A DNA stretch of 64,000 nt. It comes from PALSA-555 sp963821325. GTDB taxonomy: Bacteria; Actinomycetota; Acidimicrobiia; IMCC26256; PALSA-555. Under the pieces are notes generated by a model. The model saw nothing but the letters and a program-made list of their open reading frames with translations, was not told the origin of the DNA and made no database searches. The position numbers were made by a program, and so were the translations under genes. The stretch covers positions 434,001-498,000 of the forward strand of contig CAWGDC010000005.1 in assembly GCA_963821325.1 (NCBI GenBank), written 5' to 3'. This document shows, in pieces, positions 8,312 to 18,868 of this stretch (position 1 is the stretch's first letter; every line of letters starts with the position of its first letter).

Positions 8312-9790
8312 TCAGCGGGCCCAGCCGCGGGCCCGCTCGACGCCGCGCCGCCACTGCGCCGCGCCGGCCGCGACCTCGGCGGCGTCGCCCGCCGGCTGGA
8401 ACTCGGCGTCGGCCCGCCACGCCCGCGCCGCGTCCGCCGGGCTGTCCCACACGTCCACCGCGAGGCCGGCGAGGAACGCCGCCCCGAGCGCGGTCGTCTC
8501 TTGCACTGCGGCCCGCCGGACCGGCACGCCGAGCACGTCGGCCTGCCGCTGGCACAGCAGGTCCATGACGCTCGCCCCGCCGTCGACTCGGAGGCCGGGC
8601 AGGTCGCGGCCCGTCGCGGCGCGCATCGCCTCGACGACGTCGCGGACCTGCCAGGCGATCGCGTCGACGACCGCGCGGGCCAGATGGGCGCGGGTCGTGC
8701 CCCGGGTGATCCCGAGCACCGCGCCGCGGGCGTACGGGTCCCACCAGGGGGACCCGAGCCCGGTGAAGGCGGGGACGAACACCACCCCGCCGCTGTCGGG
8801 CACGCTCGCCGCGAGCGGACCGGTGTCGGCCGCCTCGGCGATGACCCCGAGCTCGTCGCGCAGCCACTGGATGGCGGCGCCGGTCACGAACACCGCGCCT
8901 TCGAGCGCGTAGGACACCTCGTCGCCGCGCTGCCACGCGACGCTGGTGAGCAGCCCCTCGGTCGGCGGGGGATGGGTCGACCCGAGGTTCGTGAGCACGA
9001 ACGACCCGGTGCCGTAGGTGTTCTTCGTCATGCCGGGCTCGAAGCACGCGTGACCGAAGAGCGCGGCGGCCTGGTCGCCGGCGATGCCGGCGATCGGCAC
9101 GGCGAGCCCCGCGGCGTCGGCCGGTGTCGTCACCCCGAACCGGCCGCTGCTCGGCTGCACGACCGGGAGGCAGGCCGGCGGGACGCCAAACAGGGCGCAG
9201 AGCTCGTCGGACCACACCAGCCCGTCGAGGTCGTAGAGGAGGGTGCGGGACGCGTTCGACGGGTCGGTGGCGTGCACCCCGCCGTCGGGGCCGCCCGTCA
9301 GGCACCACAGCAGCCACGTGTCGACGGTCCCGAACGCCAGCGCGTCGTCGGCGCGCACCCCGCCCGGCCCGAGGAGCCACTCGAGCTTCGTGGCGGAGAA
9401 GTACGGGTCGAGGACGAGGCCGGTCCGGGCGCGGACCTGGGCCTCATGGCCCGCGGCGCGCAGCGCCTCGCAGCGGTCGGCGGTCCGACGGTCCTGCCAC
9501 ACGATCGCCCGGTGCCGGGGCCGGCCCGTGGTGCGGTCCCAGACCACGGCCGTCTCTCGCTGGTTCGTGATGCCGATCGCGGCGATCGGGCCGTCGCTCG
9601 CGGCGGCGGCCTCGGCGAGCGTGACCCGGGTGACGTCGAGGATGTCGAGCGGGTCGTGCTCCACCCAGCCGGGCTGCGGGAAGTGCTGGGGGAACTCGCG
9701 GTAGGCGCCGGCCCGCACGGTGCCCTGCTCATCGACGGCGACGGTGCGGACGCCGGTCGTCCCGGCGTCGATGGCGAGGACGACGGTCAC
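8312..9790 (-). CDS. glpK: Glycerol kinase
   Basis: 492 aa, full length for GlpK. The FGGY-family features are intact: VVLAIDAGTTGVRTVAVDE at the N-terminus (ATP phosphate loop), NQRETAVVWDRTTG, the catalytic region DPYFSATKLEWLL, GDQAAALFGHACFEPGMTKN, and GLGSPWWDPYARG. It phosphorylates glycerol with ATP to sn-glycerol 3-phosphate in the cytoplasm. The start GTG (9790) lies inside the stop of the preceding reverse-strand gene (GTGA, 9787-9790), so the two are coupled. No glycerol facilitator or GlpD is nearby. Confidence 0.93.
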   Translation of the reverse strand: MTVVLAIDAGTTGVRTVAVDEQGTVRAGAYREFPQHFPQPGWVEHDPLDILDVTRVTLAEAAAASDGPIAAIGITNQRETAVVWDRTTGRPRHRAIVWQDRRTADRCEALRAAGHEAQVRARTGLVLDPYFSATKLEWLLGPGGVRADDALAFGTVDTWLLWCLTGGPDGGVHATDPSNASRTLLYDLDGLVWSDELCALFGVPPACLPVVQPSSGRFGVTTPADAAGLAVPIAGIAGDQAAALFGHACFEPGMTKNTYGTGSFVLTNLGSTHPPPTEGLLTSVAWQRGDEVSYALEGAVFVTGAAIQWLRDELGVIAEAADTGPLAASVPDSGGVVFVPAFTGLGSPWWDPYARGAVLGITRGTTRAHLARAVVDAIAWQVRDVVEAMRAATGRDLPGLRVDGGASVMDLLCQRQADVLGVPVRRAAVQETTALGAAFLAGLAVDVWDSPADAARAWRADAEFQPAGDAAEVAAGAAQWRRGVERARGWAR

Positions 9791-10269
9791 GAGCGGGGCG
9801 CGGACGCTCCCCAGAACGCGGCGTCGTCCCCGCTGAGCTGCTCCGCCGGCTCGGCCGGCTTCGCCGGCGCGTTGAGCGCGGCGACCGGCCGCGGGTCGAG
9901 GCGGTGGCGGAGCGCCTCACCGACGTGGCGGCGACCGGGACGGAACTCGAACACCATCCGGGTGCCGTTGCTCGCCGTCACCCGGAGCTGGAGCAGTGGC
10001 CGGGCGCGGCGGGTCCGCTCGAGCGTGAACGTCTCGTACCGCTTGCCGATCACCAGGTCGCCGGCCCGCACCTGCCCGGACCGGCGGGCGAACAGCAGCA
10101 GGCGCCGGTCGGTGAGCACCATCAGGTACTGGCGGCGCCCGGCGAACACGAGCGGAAGCCGGTCGCGGCGCTGCGCCGCCCAGCAGTGGCCGTACTCGAG
10201 GACCTGTTCGCCCTCGACGAGGGCGCTCCGCGCCGCACCGGTGATCTGGTCGACGGTCCGGCGGCGCAT
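9787..10269 (-). CDS. Conserved-looking unknown protein upstream of glpK
   Basis: 160 aa, soluble, strongly basic. The middle part (YLMVLTDRRLLLFARRSGQ then LVIGKRYETFTLER) alternates strands like bacterial PH-like or YdbT-type domains, where a phrase of the kind LTDRRLLLF is common. That resemblance is weak and I assign no function. The C-terminal ~30 residues are Ala/Pro-rich. It starts with ATG at 10269 and its stop overlaps the glpK start by four bases, so it is the first gene of a two-gene unit. A membrane- or regulation-linked role with glycerol kinase is possible but only inferred from position. Confidence 0.6.
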   Translation of the reverse strand: MRRRTVDQITGAARSALVEGEQVLEYGHCWAAQRRDRLPLVFAGRRQYLMVLTDRRLLLFARRSGQVRAGDLVIGKRYETFTLERTRRARPLLQLRVTASNGTRMVFEFRPGRRHVGEALRHRLDPRPVAALNAPAKPAEPAEQLSGDDAAFWGASAPRS

Positions 10270-10362
10270 CGCCGCGCCAGGTTACCGGCCTCCCGCCGCG
10301 CCGCCTCGGACCTCTGGCACGCGGCGCGACAGGATGGTCGCCCGCGAGCCAGGAGCCAGCCG

Positions 10363-11391
<1,029 letters not shown>

Positions 11392-11431
11392 CAGGCCGCG
11401 ACGCCGCCGGCCGGCGCGCCACACTGGAGCG

Positions 11432-12304
11432 ATGGGCTCAGCGTTAGACGACCTGCTCGACCTGCTCGAGCTCGAGGTGCTCGAGGTCAACCTCTTCCGT
11501 GGGCTGAGCCCCGACGAGGACCGCCAGCGGGTGTTCGGCGGACAGGTCGCCGCGCAGGCGCTCGTCGCCGCGGGCCGCACCGTCGACCCGGACCGGCCGG
11601 TGCACTCGCTGCACGCCTACTTCCTCCGACCCGGCGACCCGACGATCCCGATCGTCTACGACGTCGACCGCATCCGCGACGGCCACTCGTTCACGACCCG
11701 CCGGGTCGTGGCCATCCAGCACGGGCGCGCCATCTTCAACCTGCAAGCCTCGTTCCAGATCGTGGAGACCGGCCCGGATCACTCCGAGGCCATGCCGGCG
11801 GTCCCTGGCCCCGACGAGCTCCCGACGTTCCGCGAGCGCATCGAGAGCTCGCTGGAGCGGCTCGGGCCCGAGGCCACCGAGTGGCTGGTCCGCGAACGAC
11901 CGATCGAGTCCCGTCCGGTCGATCCGCCGCACTGGCTCGCCCCGTCCCCGCGCCCCGCGGCGCAGGACGTGTGGATCCGCGCCAACGGCGCGCTGCCCGA
12001 CGACGGGCTCATTCACGCCTGCGTCGTCGCGTACGCGTCGGACCTCACGCTGCTCGACACCGCGACGCTGCCGCACGCCATCGGCTACGACGGCACGTTC
12101 CAGATGGCCAGCCTCGATCACGCCATGTGGTTCCACCGGCCGTTCCGCGCCGACGCCTGGCTGCTCTACCACCAGCTCAGCCCGTCGGCGTCGGGGGCGC
12201 GCGGCCTCGCGCTCGGGCACGTGTTCCGCGAGGACGGCGTCGTCGCGGTCACCGTCATGCAGGAGGGCCTGATCCGGCCCGTCCCGGACGGCACGCACCC
12301 CTGA
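11432..12304 (+). CDS. tesB: Acyl-CoA thioesterase II (TesB)
   Basis: 290 aa, typical TesB length with two hotdog domains. Visible signatures are QRVFGGQVAAQALVAAG (first domain), LHAYFLRPGDPTIPIVYDVD, GHSFTTRRVVAIQHG, and the second-domain SLDHAMWFHRPFR with the Asp-His of the active site. It hydrolyses medium- to long-chain acyl-CoA in the cytoplasm. It is followed one base later by ltaE, so it probably starts a run of closely spaced + strand genes. Confidence 0.88.
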   Translation: MGSALDDLLDLLELEVLEVNLFRGLSPDEDRQRVFGGQVAAQALVAAGRTVDPDRPVHSLHAYFLRPGDPTIPIVYDVDRIRDGHSFTTRRVVAIQHGRAIFNLQASFQIVETGPDHSEAMPAVPGPDELPTFRERIESSLERLGPEATEWLVRERPIESRPVDPPHWLAPSPRPAAQDVWIRANGALPDDGLIHACVVAYASDLTLLDTATLPHAIGYDGTFQMASLDHAMWFHRPFRADAWLLYHQLSPSASGARGLALGHVFREDGVVAVTVMQEGLIRPVPDGTHP

Positions 12305-12305
12305 C

Positions 12306-13349
12306 ATGACGAGCCGCGACGGGGTCGTCGACCTGCGCTCGGACACGGTCACGACCCCCACCCCGGCGATGCGTCGCGCGATGGCCGACGCCGAGGTCGG
12401 CGACGACGCGTACGGCGAGGACCCGACCGTGACGCGCCTCGAGACGCTCGCCGCCGACCGGCTCGGCACCGAGGCCGCGCTGTACGTGACGTCGGGGACG
12501 CTCGCCAACCAGCTCGCGTTCCGCGTGCTGAGCCGACCCGGCACCGAGGTGCTCTGCGCCGCGCGGGCCCACGTCTACCGGTACGAGCGCGCCGCCGCCG
12601 CCGGGAACGCCCGCGTGCAGCTCCGCCCCGTCCCCGACCCCGACGGCCGGTTCCCACCCGCGGCGATCAACCGGGCGGTGGCCGACGCCGGCCACCACCT
12701 GCCCGCCCTCTCCGCGGTGACGATCGAGAACCCGCACATGCCGGCCAGCGGCCGTCCCTGGCCGGCGGTCGACGTCGCCGCGGTCGCCGACACGGCCCAC
12801 GCCCACGGCCTGCCCGTCCACGGCGACGGCGCGCGGATCTGGAACGCCGCGATCGCCACCGACAGCACCCCCCGTGAGCTCTGCGCGCCGCTCGACACCG
12901 TCATGTTCTGCCTGTCGAAGGGCCTCGCGGCACCGATCGGCTCCGTGCTGTGCGGCTCGGCGGCCGCGATCGCCACCACGCGCGAGGAACGAGCCCGGCT
13001 GGGTGGCGCCTGGCGGCAGGCCGGCATCATCGCCGCGGCCGGGATCGTCGCGCTCGAGACGATGGTCGACCGGCTCGCCGACGACCACGCACGCGCCCGC
13101 CGGCTGGCCGAGGTCCTCGCCGACCGGTTCCCCGCGAGCGTCGACCCGGCGCGGGTCGAGACGAACATCGTGTGCGCCGACGCCGAACGGCTTCCCACCC
13201 GGCTCGTCGAGCGGCTCGCGGCGTGCGGGGTCCGCTGCGGCATGATCGACTCGGGCACCGTACGCTTCGTCACCCACAAGGACGTCGACGACGCCGACCT
13301 CGACCGCTGCGTCGCCGCGCTCGACACGATCCGCGAGGAGGACGCATGA
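12306..13349 (+). CDS. ltaE: Low-specificity L-threonine aldolase
   Basis: 347 aa. VVDLRSDTVTTPTPAMRRAM is the family hallmark, followed by GDDAYGEDPTV and TSGTLANQLA. HGDGARIWNA is the PLP-contact Asp region, and FCLSKGLAAPIGS places the Schiff-base lysine at residue 205. The enzyme splits threonine or allo-threonine into glycine and acetaldehyde. The start is two bases past the tesB stop, and the stop overlaps the next gene by four (ATGA, 13346-13349), so translation is coupled downstream. Confidence 0.88.
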   Translation: MTSRDGVVDLRSDTVTTPTPAMRRAMADAEVGDDAYGEDPTVTRLETLAADRLGTEAALYVTSGTLANQLAFRVLSRPGTEVLCAARAHVYRYERAAAAGNARVQLRPVPDPDGRFPPAAINRAVADAGHHLPALSAVTIENPHMPASGRPWPAVDVAAVADTAHAHGLPVHGDGARIWNAAIATDSTPRELCAPLDTVMFCLSKGLAAPIGSVLCGSAAAIATTREERARLGGAWRQAGIIAAAGIVALETMVDRLADDHARARRLAEVLADRFPASVDPARVETNIVCADAERLPTRLVERLAACGVRCGMIDSGTVRFVTHKDVDDADLDRCVAALDTIREEDA

Positions 13350-14143
13350 GCCGAGTCCTGATCACCGGCTGCTCGACCGGTTTCGGGCGCCTCGCCGCGA
13401 TCGAGCTCACGAAGCGGGGCCACGACGTCGTCGCCACCGCCCGTCGACCCGAGACCCTCGACGACCTCGACGTCGCCGCGCGGGTCGCGCTCGACGTCGA
13501 CGATCCGCGATCGGTCGCCGCCGCGGTCGCGGCGGCCGAGCCGGTCGACACGCTCGTCAACAACGCGGCGTTCGGGATCGTCGGGCCGGTCGAGTCGGTC
13601 TCGCTCGACGACGCGCGCCGCTGCATGGAGACCAACCTGTTCGGCGCGGCACGGCTCATCCAGGCCGTGCTGCCCGGCATGCGCGCCCGGCACGGCGGCA
13701 CGATCGTGAACGTCTCCTCGACGGCCGGGCGGGTCGGGGCGCCGCTCACCGGCTACTACGCCGCGACGAAGTGGGCGCTGGAGGGGCTGTCCGAGGCGCT
13801 GCACTTCGAGATCGGGCACTTCGGGATCCGGGTGCGAATCGTCGAGCCGGGCTCGTTCGAGACCGGGTTCGGCGGCAACGAGCTGCGCCAGGGCCTCGAC
13901 GGGCCGCCGTACGACGAGCTCGAGCGCGAGTGGGAGGCCGCCCGGCCGGCGCTGCTCGGGGACGGCCCGCCGCCCGACGCGGCGGACGTTGCCGCGGTGA
14001 TCGCCGACGCCGTCGAGAGCACCGAGCCGCGGCTGCGCTGGGTCGTCGGCACCGACTCGGAGCTCGCGATCGGCGCGAAGGACTCGATGTCGTTCGAGGA
14101 GTTCGAGACGACGATGCGCGGGGTGCTCGGCGTGACGTGGTGA
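13346..14143 (+). CDS. Short-chain dehydrogenase/reductase (classical SDR)
   Basis: 265 aa. It shows the Rossmann motif ITGCSTGFGR (TGxxxGxG), the NNAAFG strand, the catalytic Ser in VNVSSTAGR and the YxxxK pair in GYYAATKWALEG. The basic residue pattern after beta-2 (ATARRPE) suggests NADP(H). The alcohol substrate is not predictable. It is coupled to ltaE upstream and to the PIG-L deacetylase downstream through four-base overlaps. Confidence 0.85.
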   Translation: MSRVLITGCSTGFGRLAAIELTKRGHDVVATARRPETLDDLDVAARVALDVDDPRSVAAAVAAAEPVDTLVNNAAFGIVGPVESVSLDDARRCMETNLFGAARLIQAVLPGMRARHGGTIVNVSSTAGRVGAPLTGYYAATKWALEGLSEALHFEIGHFGIRVRIVEPGSFETGFGGNELRQGLDGPPYDELEREWEAARPALLGDGPPPDAADVAAVIADAVESTEPRLRWVVGTDSELAIGAKDSMSFEEFETTMRGVLGVTW

Positions 14144-14859
14144 GCGCGCCGCTCGACGAGACGCCGGCCAGCGTCCTCGCCGTCTACGCCCACCCCGACG
14201 ACCCGGAGATCTCCGCCGGGGGGACGCTCGCCCGCTGGGCCGCCGCCGGCGCAGAGGTGTGGACGCTCTTCACCACCCGGGGGGACAAGGGGTCGACCGA
14301 CCCGGCCACCGACGGCGCCGAGCTGACCCGCCGCCGCATCGCGGAGACGGGCGCGGCGAGCGACCTGCTCGGCTTCGCCGGGCACCTGCACCTCGAGTAC
14401 CCGGACGGGGAGCTGCCCGACGACCTGGACGTCCGCGCCGCGGTCGTGCGTCACATCCGCGAGCGGCGACCCCAGGTCGTGGTGTGCCCCGACCCGACCG
14501 CAGTGTTCTTCGGCGATTCGTACTTCAACCACCGCGACCACCGCGTCACCGGCTGGGTCACCCTCGACGCTGTCGCCCCCGCGGCCGGGAACCCGCACTA
14601 CTTCTCCGACCAGATCGCCGTCGGCCTCGCCGTCCACCAGGTGCAGGCCGTCTACCTGTCCGCGACCCTCGAACCGAACTGCTGGATCGACATTACCGAC
14701 ATGCTCGAGCGCAAGATCGACGCCCTGTTCTGCCACGTCAGCCAGCTCACCGAGACCGGTGACTGGTTCCGCGAGTTCCTCCGCCAGCAGGCCGAGGAGG
14801 GGGGCCAGGCCGCCGGGGTCCGCTACGCCGAGGGGTTCCGCCGCCTCACGTTCGCCTGA
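14140..14859 (+). CDS. PIG-L/LmbE family zinc-dependent N-acetylglucosamine deacetylase
   Basis: 239 aa. YAHPDDPEISAGG is the LmbE metal-binding motif (His-Pro-Asp-Asp) and FNHRDHRVTG supplies the later His ligands. Relatives deacetylate GlcNAc groups on inositol, malate or lipids; MshB and Mca of mycothiol metabolism belong here. Because mshC is present at 59261, a mycothiol role (MshB or the conjugate amidase Mca) is possible, but the MshB-specific Glu after HPDD is replaced by Pro-Glu and the call stays at family level. The start GTG 14140 overlaps the SDR stop. Confidence 0.8.
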   Translation: MSAPLDETPASVLAVYAHPDDPEISAGGTLARWAAAGAEVWTLFTTRGDKGSTDPATDGAELTRRRIAETGAASDLLGFAGHLHLEYPDGELPDDLDVRAAVVRHIRERRPQVVVCPDPTAVFFGDSYFNHRDHRVTGWVTLDAVAPAAGNPHYFSDQIAVGLAVHQVQAVYLSATLEPNCWIDITDMLERKIDALFCHVSQLTETGDWFREFLRQQAEEGGQAAGVRYAEGFRRLTFA

Positions 14860-14860
14860 C

Positions 14861-15136
14861 TCACGAGCGCGGCCGACGCTTCCACTCCGCCATCGCCCGC
14901 AGGACGAGCACCGCGATGACCCCGACGCCGATCGCGCCGAGCCCGGCGCCGATCACCGTCCCGAGCAGCTTCGCCGTCGCGGCCGGCCCGGTGCTGCCAA
15001 CGTCGACGATGCCGTAGCCGATGATGCCGCCGAACATCCCGGCGAGCACCACCGACAGGAACGCGAACAGGTACGCGCTGCGTGACGGCAGGCCGGCCGG
15101 CAGGTCACCCGGTCCGGCGCCGTTGTCACCGGGCAC
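14861..15136 (-). CDS. Small two-helix membrane protein, unknown
   Basis: 91 aa from GTG 15136. Residues ~20-45 (LFAFLSVVLAGMFGGIIGYG) and ~55-80 form two membrane helices joined by a small Gly/Thr loop, with a basic WKRRPRS tail. The N-terminus is a short Gly/Pro-rich stretch. The layout resembles small actinobacterial integral membrane proteins of unknown role. Longer in-frame starts exist to 15364 but would overlap the Nudix gene entirely and add low-complexity sequence, so I reject them. It is convergent with the PIG-L gene and divergent from the Nudix gene. Confidence 0.55.
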   Translation of the reverse strand: MPGDNGAGPGDLPAGLPSRSAYLFAFLSVVLAGMFGGIIGYGIVDVGSTGPAATAKLLGTVIGAGLGAIGVGVIAVLVLRAMAEWKRRPRS

Positions 15137-15179
15137 GCCCGCATCGTATGGCGGGGTCGCGCCGGTAGGCTGCTCGGCG

Positions 15180-15689
15180 ATGCGGGAGTGGCTGGTCGCC
15201 AGCGCGCTCGTGGAGCTCGACGGCGCGTTGCTGCTGGTCCGCAACGAGCGGCGCGGCGGATACTCCGACTGGTCGCCCCCCGGCGGCGTCATCGACGCCG
15301 ACGACCGGAGCGTCCTCACCGGCCTCACCCGGGAGGTCGAAGAGGAGACGGGCCTGCACGTCACGGCCTGGGAGGGACCCGTCTACGAGGTGCGCGCCGT
15401 CGCGCTCGACCTCGGCTGGCGGCTCCACGCCGAGGTGTACCGGGCGCTCGCCTTCGACGGGGAGCTGCGCGTCGCCGACCCCGACGGCATCGTCGTCGAG
15501 GCCGCGTTCCTCGAGCACCCGGTGTGCGCCGCCCGCCTGGCCGACGGGGCACGGTGGGTGCGCGAGCCGCTCAGCGAGTGGATCGCCGAGCGGTGGGGAC
15601 CCGACCAGGCTCGCGGCTACACGTACGACGTGCGTGGCACCCGCCGCGACGAGTTGGCGGTGCACCGCACGTCGGTCGCCGCCGGCTGA
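15180..15689 (+). CDS. Nudix hydrolase
   Basis: 169 aa. The Nudix box is recognisable in SPPGGVIDADD followed by GLTREVEEETGLH. REVEEETGL is canonical, while the segment before it is one residue longer and has Asp in place of the usual Glu. It is an NDP-X hydrolase of unknown substrate, possibly housekeeping of oxidised or activated nucleotides. It lies directly upstream of dinB with two bases between stop and start, so a damage-related link is conceivable, but only by position. Confidence 0.8.
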   Translation: MREWLVASALVELDGALLLVRNERRGGYSDWSPPGGVIDADDRSVLTGLTREVEEETGLHVTAWEGPVYEVRAVALDLGWRLHAEVYRALAFDGELRVADPDGIVVEAAFLEHPVCAARLADGARWVREPLSEWIAERWGPDQARGYTYDVRGTRRDELAVHRTSVAAG

Positions 15690-15691
15690 CC

Positions 15692-16895
15692 GTGCCCGAC
15701 ACCCCCGCGGCGATCCTCCACGTCGACCTCGACGCCTTCTACGCGTCGGTGGAGCAGCGCGCCGACCCGTCGCTGCTCGGTCGGCCGGTCATCGTCGGCG
15801 GGCTCGGCCCGCGCGGCGTCGTCGCCGCCGCCAGCTACGAGGCCCGCCGCTACGGGGTGCACTCGGCGACGCCGATGGCCCGTGCCCGGTCGCGCCTGCC
15901 CCGACGGGGTGTTCCTCGCGCCGCGCTTCGACGCGTACCGTGCCGCGAGCCGCGCCGTCATGGCGATCCTGCGGTCCGTCACCCCGCTGGTCGAGGCCAT
16001 CTCGCTCGACGAGGCGTTCCTCGACACCCGCGGCGCGGCGCGCCGCCTCGGCACCGGTCCCGAGATCGCGACCGCGCTGCGGGCCCGGATCCGCGACGAG
16101 ACCGACCTCACCGCGTCGGTGGGGGTCGGGACGACGAAGCAGATCGCCAAGCTGGCGAGCGACCTCGCCAAGCCGGACGGGCTGCTCGTCGTCGACCCCG
16201 GCACTGAGATGGCGTTCCTCGCGCCCCTCGAGGTGACGCGCCTCTGGGGCGTCGGGCCCGCGACACGCCGACGCCTCGCCCGGCTCGGGGTGCGCACCAT
16301 CGGGGAGCTGGCGGCGATCCCGAGCGACGCGTTGCAGCGCGCCCTCGGGCGGGCCAGCGGCACCCAGCTCTCCGCCCTCGCCCGGAACGAGGACGACCGG
16401 GCGGTCGAGCCGGCGCGGGCGGTGAAGTCGGTCGGCCACGAGGAGACGTTCGCGACGGACGTCGCCGACCGCGCGCAGCTCGAGCGTGACGTCGTTCGCT
16501 TCGCCGAGCAGGTCGCGACCCGGCTGCGCGAGGCGTCGCTCGTGGCGCGCACCGTCGTGCTGAAGGCCCGCTACGGGGACTTCCGAACCATCACCCGGTC
16601 GCGCACCCTCCCGGAGCCGACCGACCTGGCCGCCGACCTGGCGGGCGCCGGCCGCGAGCTGCTCCGCGAGCTCGACCTGCGCGACGGGCTGCGGCTCCTC
16701 GGCATGTCCGCCCAGCAGCTGGCCGCCGCCACCGACCGCCAGCCGCAGCTGCCGCTCGACGCGTCGACGGCCGCCGGCCGGCCCGGTCGCGGCGACCTCG
16801 AGCGGGCCGTCGACGCGGTGCGGCGTCGCTTCGGTGACGACGCCGTGACCCGCGCCCCCCGCCGGGCGACGCCCGACCCGGCGCCCCGCTCGTGA
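15692..16895 (+). CDS. dinB: DNA polymerase IV, Y family (frame broken)
   Basis: HVDLDAFYASVEQR (catalytic Asp, steric-gate region) is at the start, and SLDEAFLD with the paired Asp-Glu follows. Then come SVGVGTTKQIAKLASDLAKP, the helix-hairpin-helix RLWGVGPATRRRL, and the little-finger domain. The first ~70 residues are in one frame and the rest in another. The break is at ~15893-15900, consistent with loss of two bases in a CTCT-like spot. The total of ~400 aa is normal for DinB, which bypasses damaged template bases. The GTG start follows the Nudix stop, and the stop overlaps the next gene (GTGA, 16892-16895). Confidence 0.85.
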
Positions 16896-18044
16896 CCGTC
16901 CGTGTGGGCATCGTCGGCTGCGGGCTGATCGGCTTCATCCACTCCTACACGCTGCGGCTCCTCACCGAGCACCACGTCGTCGACGTCGCGGTCGTCGCCA
17001 CCTACGACGCCGACCCGGCACGGGCGGCGGCGTTCGCCGCCGCCCACGACGCGGTGGCCTGCGCCGACCTCGACGAGCTCCTCGACCAGGTCGACGCGGT
17101 GTGGGTGTGCACCTGGACGGCGGCGCACCTCGACGTCGTCGCCGCCGCGGTGGGCCGGCAGCGGGCCGTGTTCTGCGAGAAGCCGCTCGCGCCGACCCTC
17201 CCGGAGTGCGAGCGCGTCGCCGCGCTGCTCGCCACCGTCCCGCACCAGGTCGGCCTGGTGCTGCGCTCCGCGCCCGTGTTCCAGGCCCTCGTCGGGCAGG
17301 TCCGCGGCGGTGCGCACGGCCGCGTGCTCGCCGTCGCGTTCCGCGACGACCAGTACTTCCCGACCCAGGGGCTGTACGCGTCCGAGTGGCGCGCCGACGT
17401 GCGCCGGGCCGGGGGCGGGACCCTGCTCGAGCACTCGATCCACGACATCGACCTGCTGCGCTGGCTCCTCGGCGACCCGACCACGGTGCACGCGTCGATC
17501 GCGTCGCGCTTCGGGCACCCCGGCATCGACGACGTCGCCGCCGTCACCGCGACGTTCGGGGACGGGGCGGTCGCGACCCTCACGAGCGTGTGGCACCAGG
17601 TGCTGAGCCGCGGCTCGAGCCGACGCCTCGAGGTGTTCTGCGAGCGGGCCCTGCTCTGGCTCGACGACGACCACACCGGCCCGCTGCACGTCGAGACCGA
17701 GGGCGGCACCGACGTGGTGGCCACCCGCCCGCCGGCCTGGGTGGCGGGGCTCGACGCCCCCCCGGTCCTCGCCCGAGCCGTCGCCGAGTACGCGCCCGCC
17801 ACGCGGGCGTTCCTCGACGCGCTGCTGCGCCGGCGCGCCGGTCACGGGCCCGGACGCCGCCGTGGCCCTCGCCGCGCACCGGGTGGTTGCCGCCGCCTAC
17901 CGGTCCGCCGCCAGCGGGGAAGCATCGGCGCTCCCGAGCGCGTTGATGGGGTCGCGGGGCTGCGCGACAATGAGTCGCTGTCCCGCCGTCGAGGACGGCC
18001 CGACCGAGGAGCTGGCCCGCCGCCATGCCGCTATCCGAGGATGA
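16892..18044 (+). CDS. Gfo/Idh/MocA family NAD(P)-dependent oxidoreductase (frame broken near 3' end)
   Basis: VRVGIVGCGLIG opens the Rossmann domain, FCEKPLAPTLPECER is the family EKP motif, and GGTLLEHSIHDIDLLRWLLG is the conserved active-site helix of the C-terminal domain. Substrates are usually sugars or inositols. Up to ~17830 one frame is used. The expected C-terminal helix (VALAAHRVVAAAYRSAASGE) continues in the +1 frame, which stops at 18044, overlapping the DUF3040 start by 20 bases. A single indel near 17832-17838 explains this. The true stop could lie slightly earlier or later if a second error exists. Confidence 0.75.
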
Positions 18045-18408
18045 GCAGCGGATCCTGAAGGACATCGAGGCGAACCTCTCGGTCACCGACCCGAAGCTCG
18101 TCCAGCAGGTCTCTGACACCACCCTGTACCGGCACGCCACCCGGATGATCAAGTGGGCCGTCGCCGGGTTCGTCGTCGGGCTCGTCGTTCTCCTGGCGAC
18201 GTTCACGTCGGTGCTGGCCCTCGGCGTCGTCGGCTTCCTCATCATGCTGTTCTGCCTGCTCGTCATCGAGCGCAACGTGCGCAAGATCGGGCGGGCCGGC
18301 CTCGAGAGCCTCACCGGGTCGCTGCGCGGCGGCGCGCTGAAGGGCGTCTTCGGTGAGACCGGCCGCCGCTGGCGGGAGCGCTGGCGTCGCGACGACGACG
18401 CCAGCTGA
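18025..18408 (+). CDS. DUF3040 membrane protein
   Basis: 127 aa. MPLSEDEQRILKDIEANL is the signature N-terminus of DUF3040, an actinobacterial family, followed by DPKLVQQVS and two membrane helices (~43-62 and ~64-83). The C-terminal ~40 residues are basic. In mycobacteria and relatives such proteins sit near cell-wall and division genes and their function is unknown. The N-terminal acidic helix is cytoplasmic by the positive-inside rule. It overlaps the MerR gene by 56 bases. Confidence 0.82.
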   Translation: MPLSEDEQRILKDIEANLSVTDPKLVQQVSDTTLYRHATRMIKWAVAGFVVGLVVLLATFTSVLALGVVGFLIMLFCLLVIERNVRKIGRAGLESLTGSLRGGALKGVFGETGRRWRERWRRDDDAS

Positions 18409-18868
18409 GCGGGGCGACCCGACCGGGTTCACCGCACCGCAGGCGGCGCGGCTGACGGGCTGCGCGCCCGCCCAGGTCGACTACTGGCAGCGCTGCGGGC
18501 TCGTCGTCGCGCACCCCGACGACGCCGACGGCCCCTACTCGTTCCGGGATCTCGTGGCGCTGCGCATGGTCCGTTCCCTCCTCGACGCCGGGCTGCCGCT
18601 CGCCCGGATCCGCCGGGCCGTGACCGCCCTCGTCGACGCCGGCGAGGACCTCGCCGGCCTCCGCGTCGTCACCGACGGGGAGCACGTCTGGGCGTGCCGC
18701 GACGACGGCCAGATCCTCGACGCGCTCCGCCACGGCCAGCTGGCCCTCTTCGTCGCCGTCGACCGCATCGCCGAGGACGTCGACGCCGAGGTCCGGGCGT
18801 TCGACCGGGACCGTCAGTCGTTCGTCGACGGCCTCCGCCGAGCCGACCACCCGGCCGGCTCGGGCTGA
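18353..18868 (+). CDS. MerR-family transcriptional regulator
   Basis: 171 aa from the only usable start, GTG 18353, which overlaps DUF3040 by 56 bases and has AAGGG 8 bases upstream. FTAPQAARLTGCAPAQVDYW is the MerR winged-helix (the usual YxR/YW pattern), then YSFRDLVALRMVRSLLDAG and the dimerisation helix LARIRRAVTAL. The effector region after ~100 has one Cys, too few for a classic metal sensor. No divergent palindromic operator was identified. It is convergent with the transglutaminase gene and their ends may overlap. Confidence 0.78.
   Translation: MRPAAAGGSAGVATTTPAERGDPTGFTAPQAARLTGCAPAQVDYWQRCGLVVAHPDDADGPYSFRDLVALRMVRSLLDAGLPLARIRRAVTALVDAGEDLAGLRVVTDGEHVWACRDDGQILDALRHGQLALFVAVDRIAEDVDAEVRAFDRDRQSFVDGLRRADHPAGSG

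Noticed and set aside
15021..15179. Longer upstream start for the Nudix protein
   Set aside because: It would lie over the reverse-strand membrane protein and adds low-complexity sequence; ATG 15180 gives the family N-terminus.
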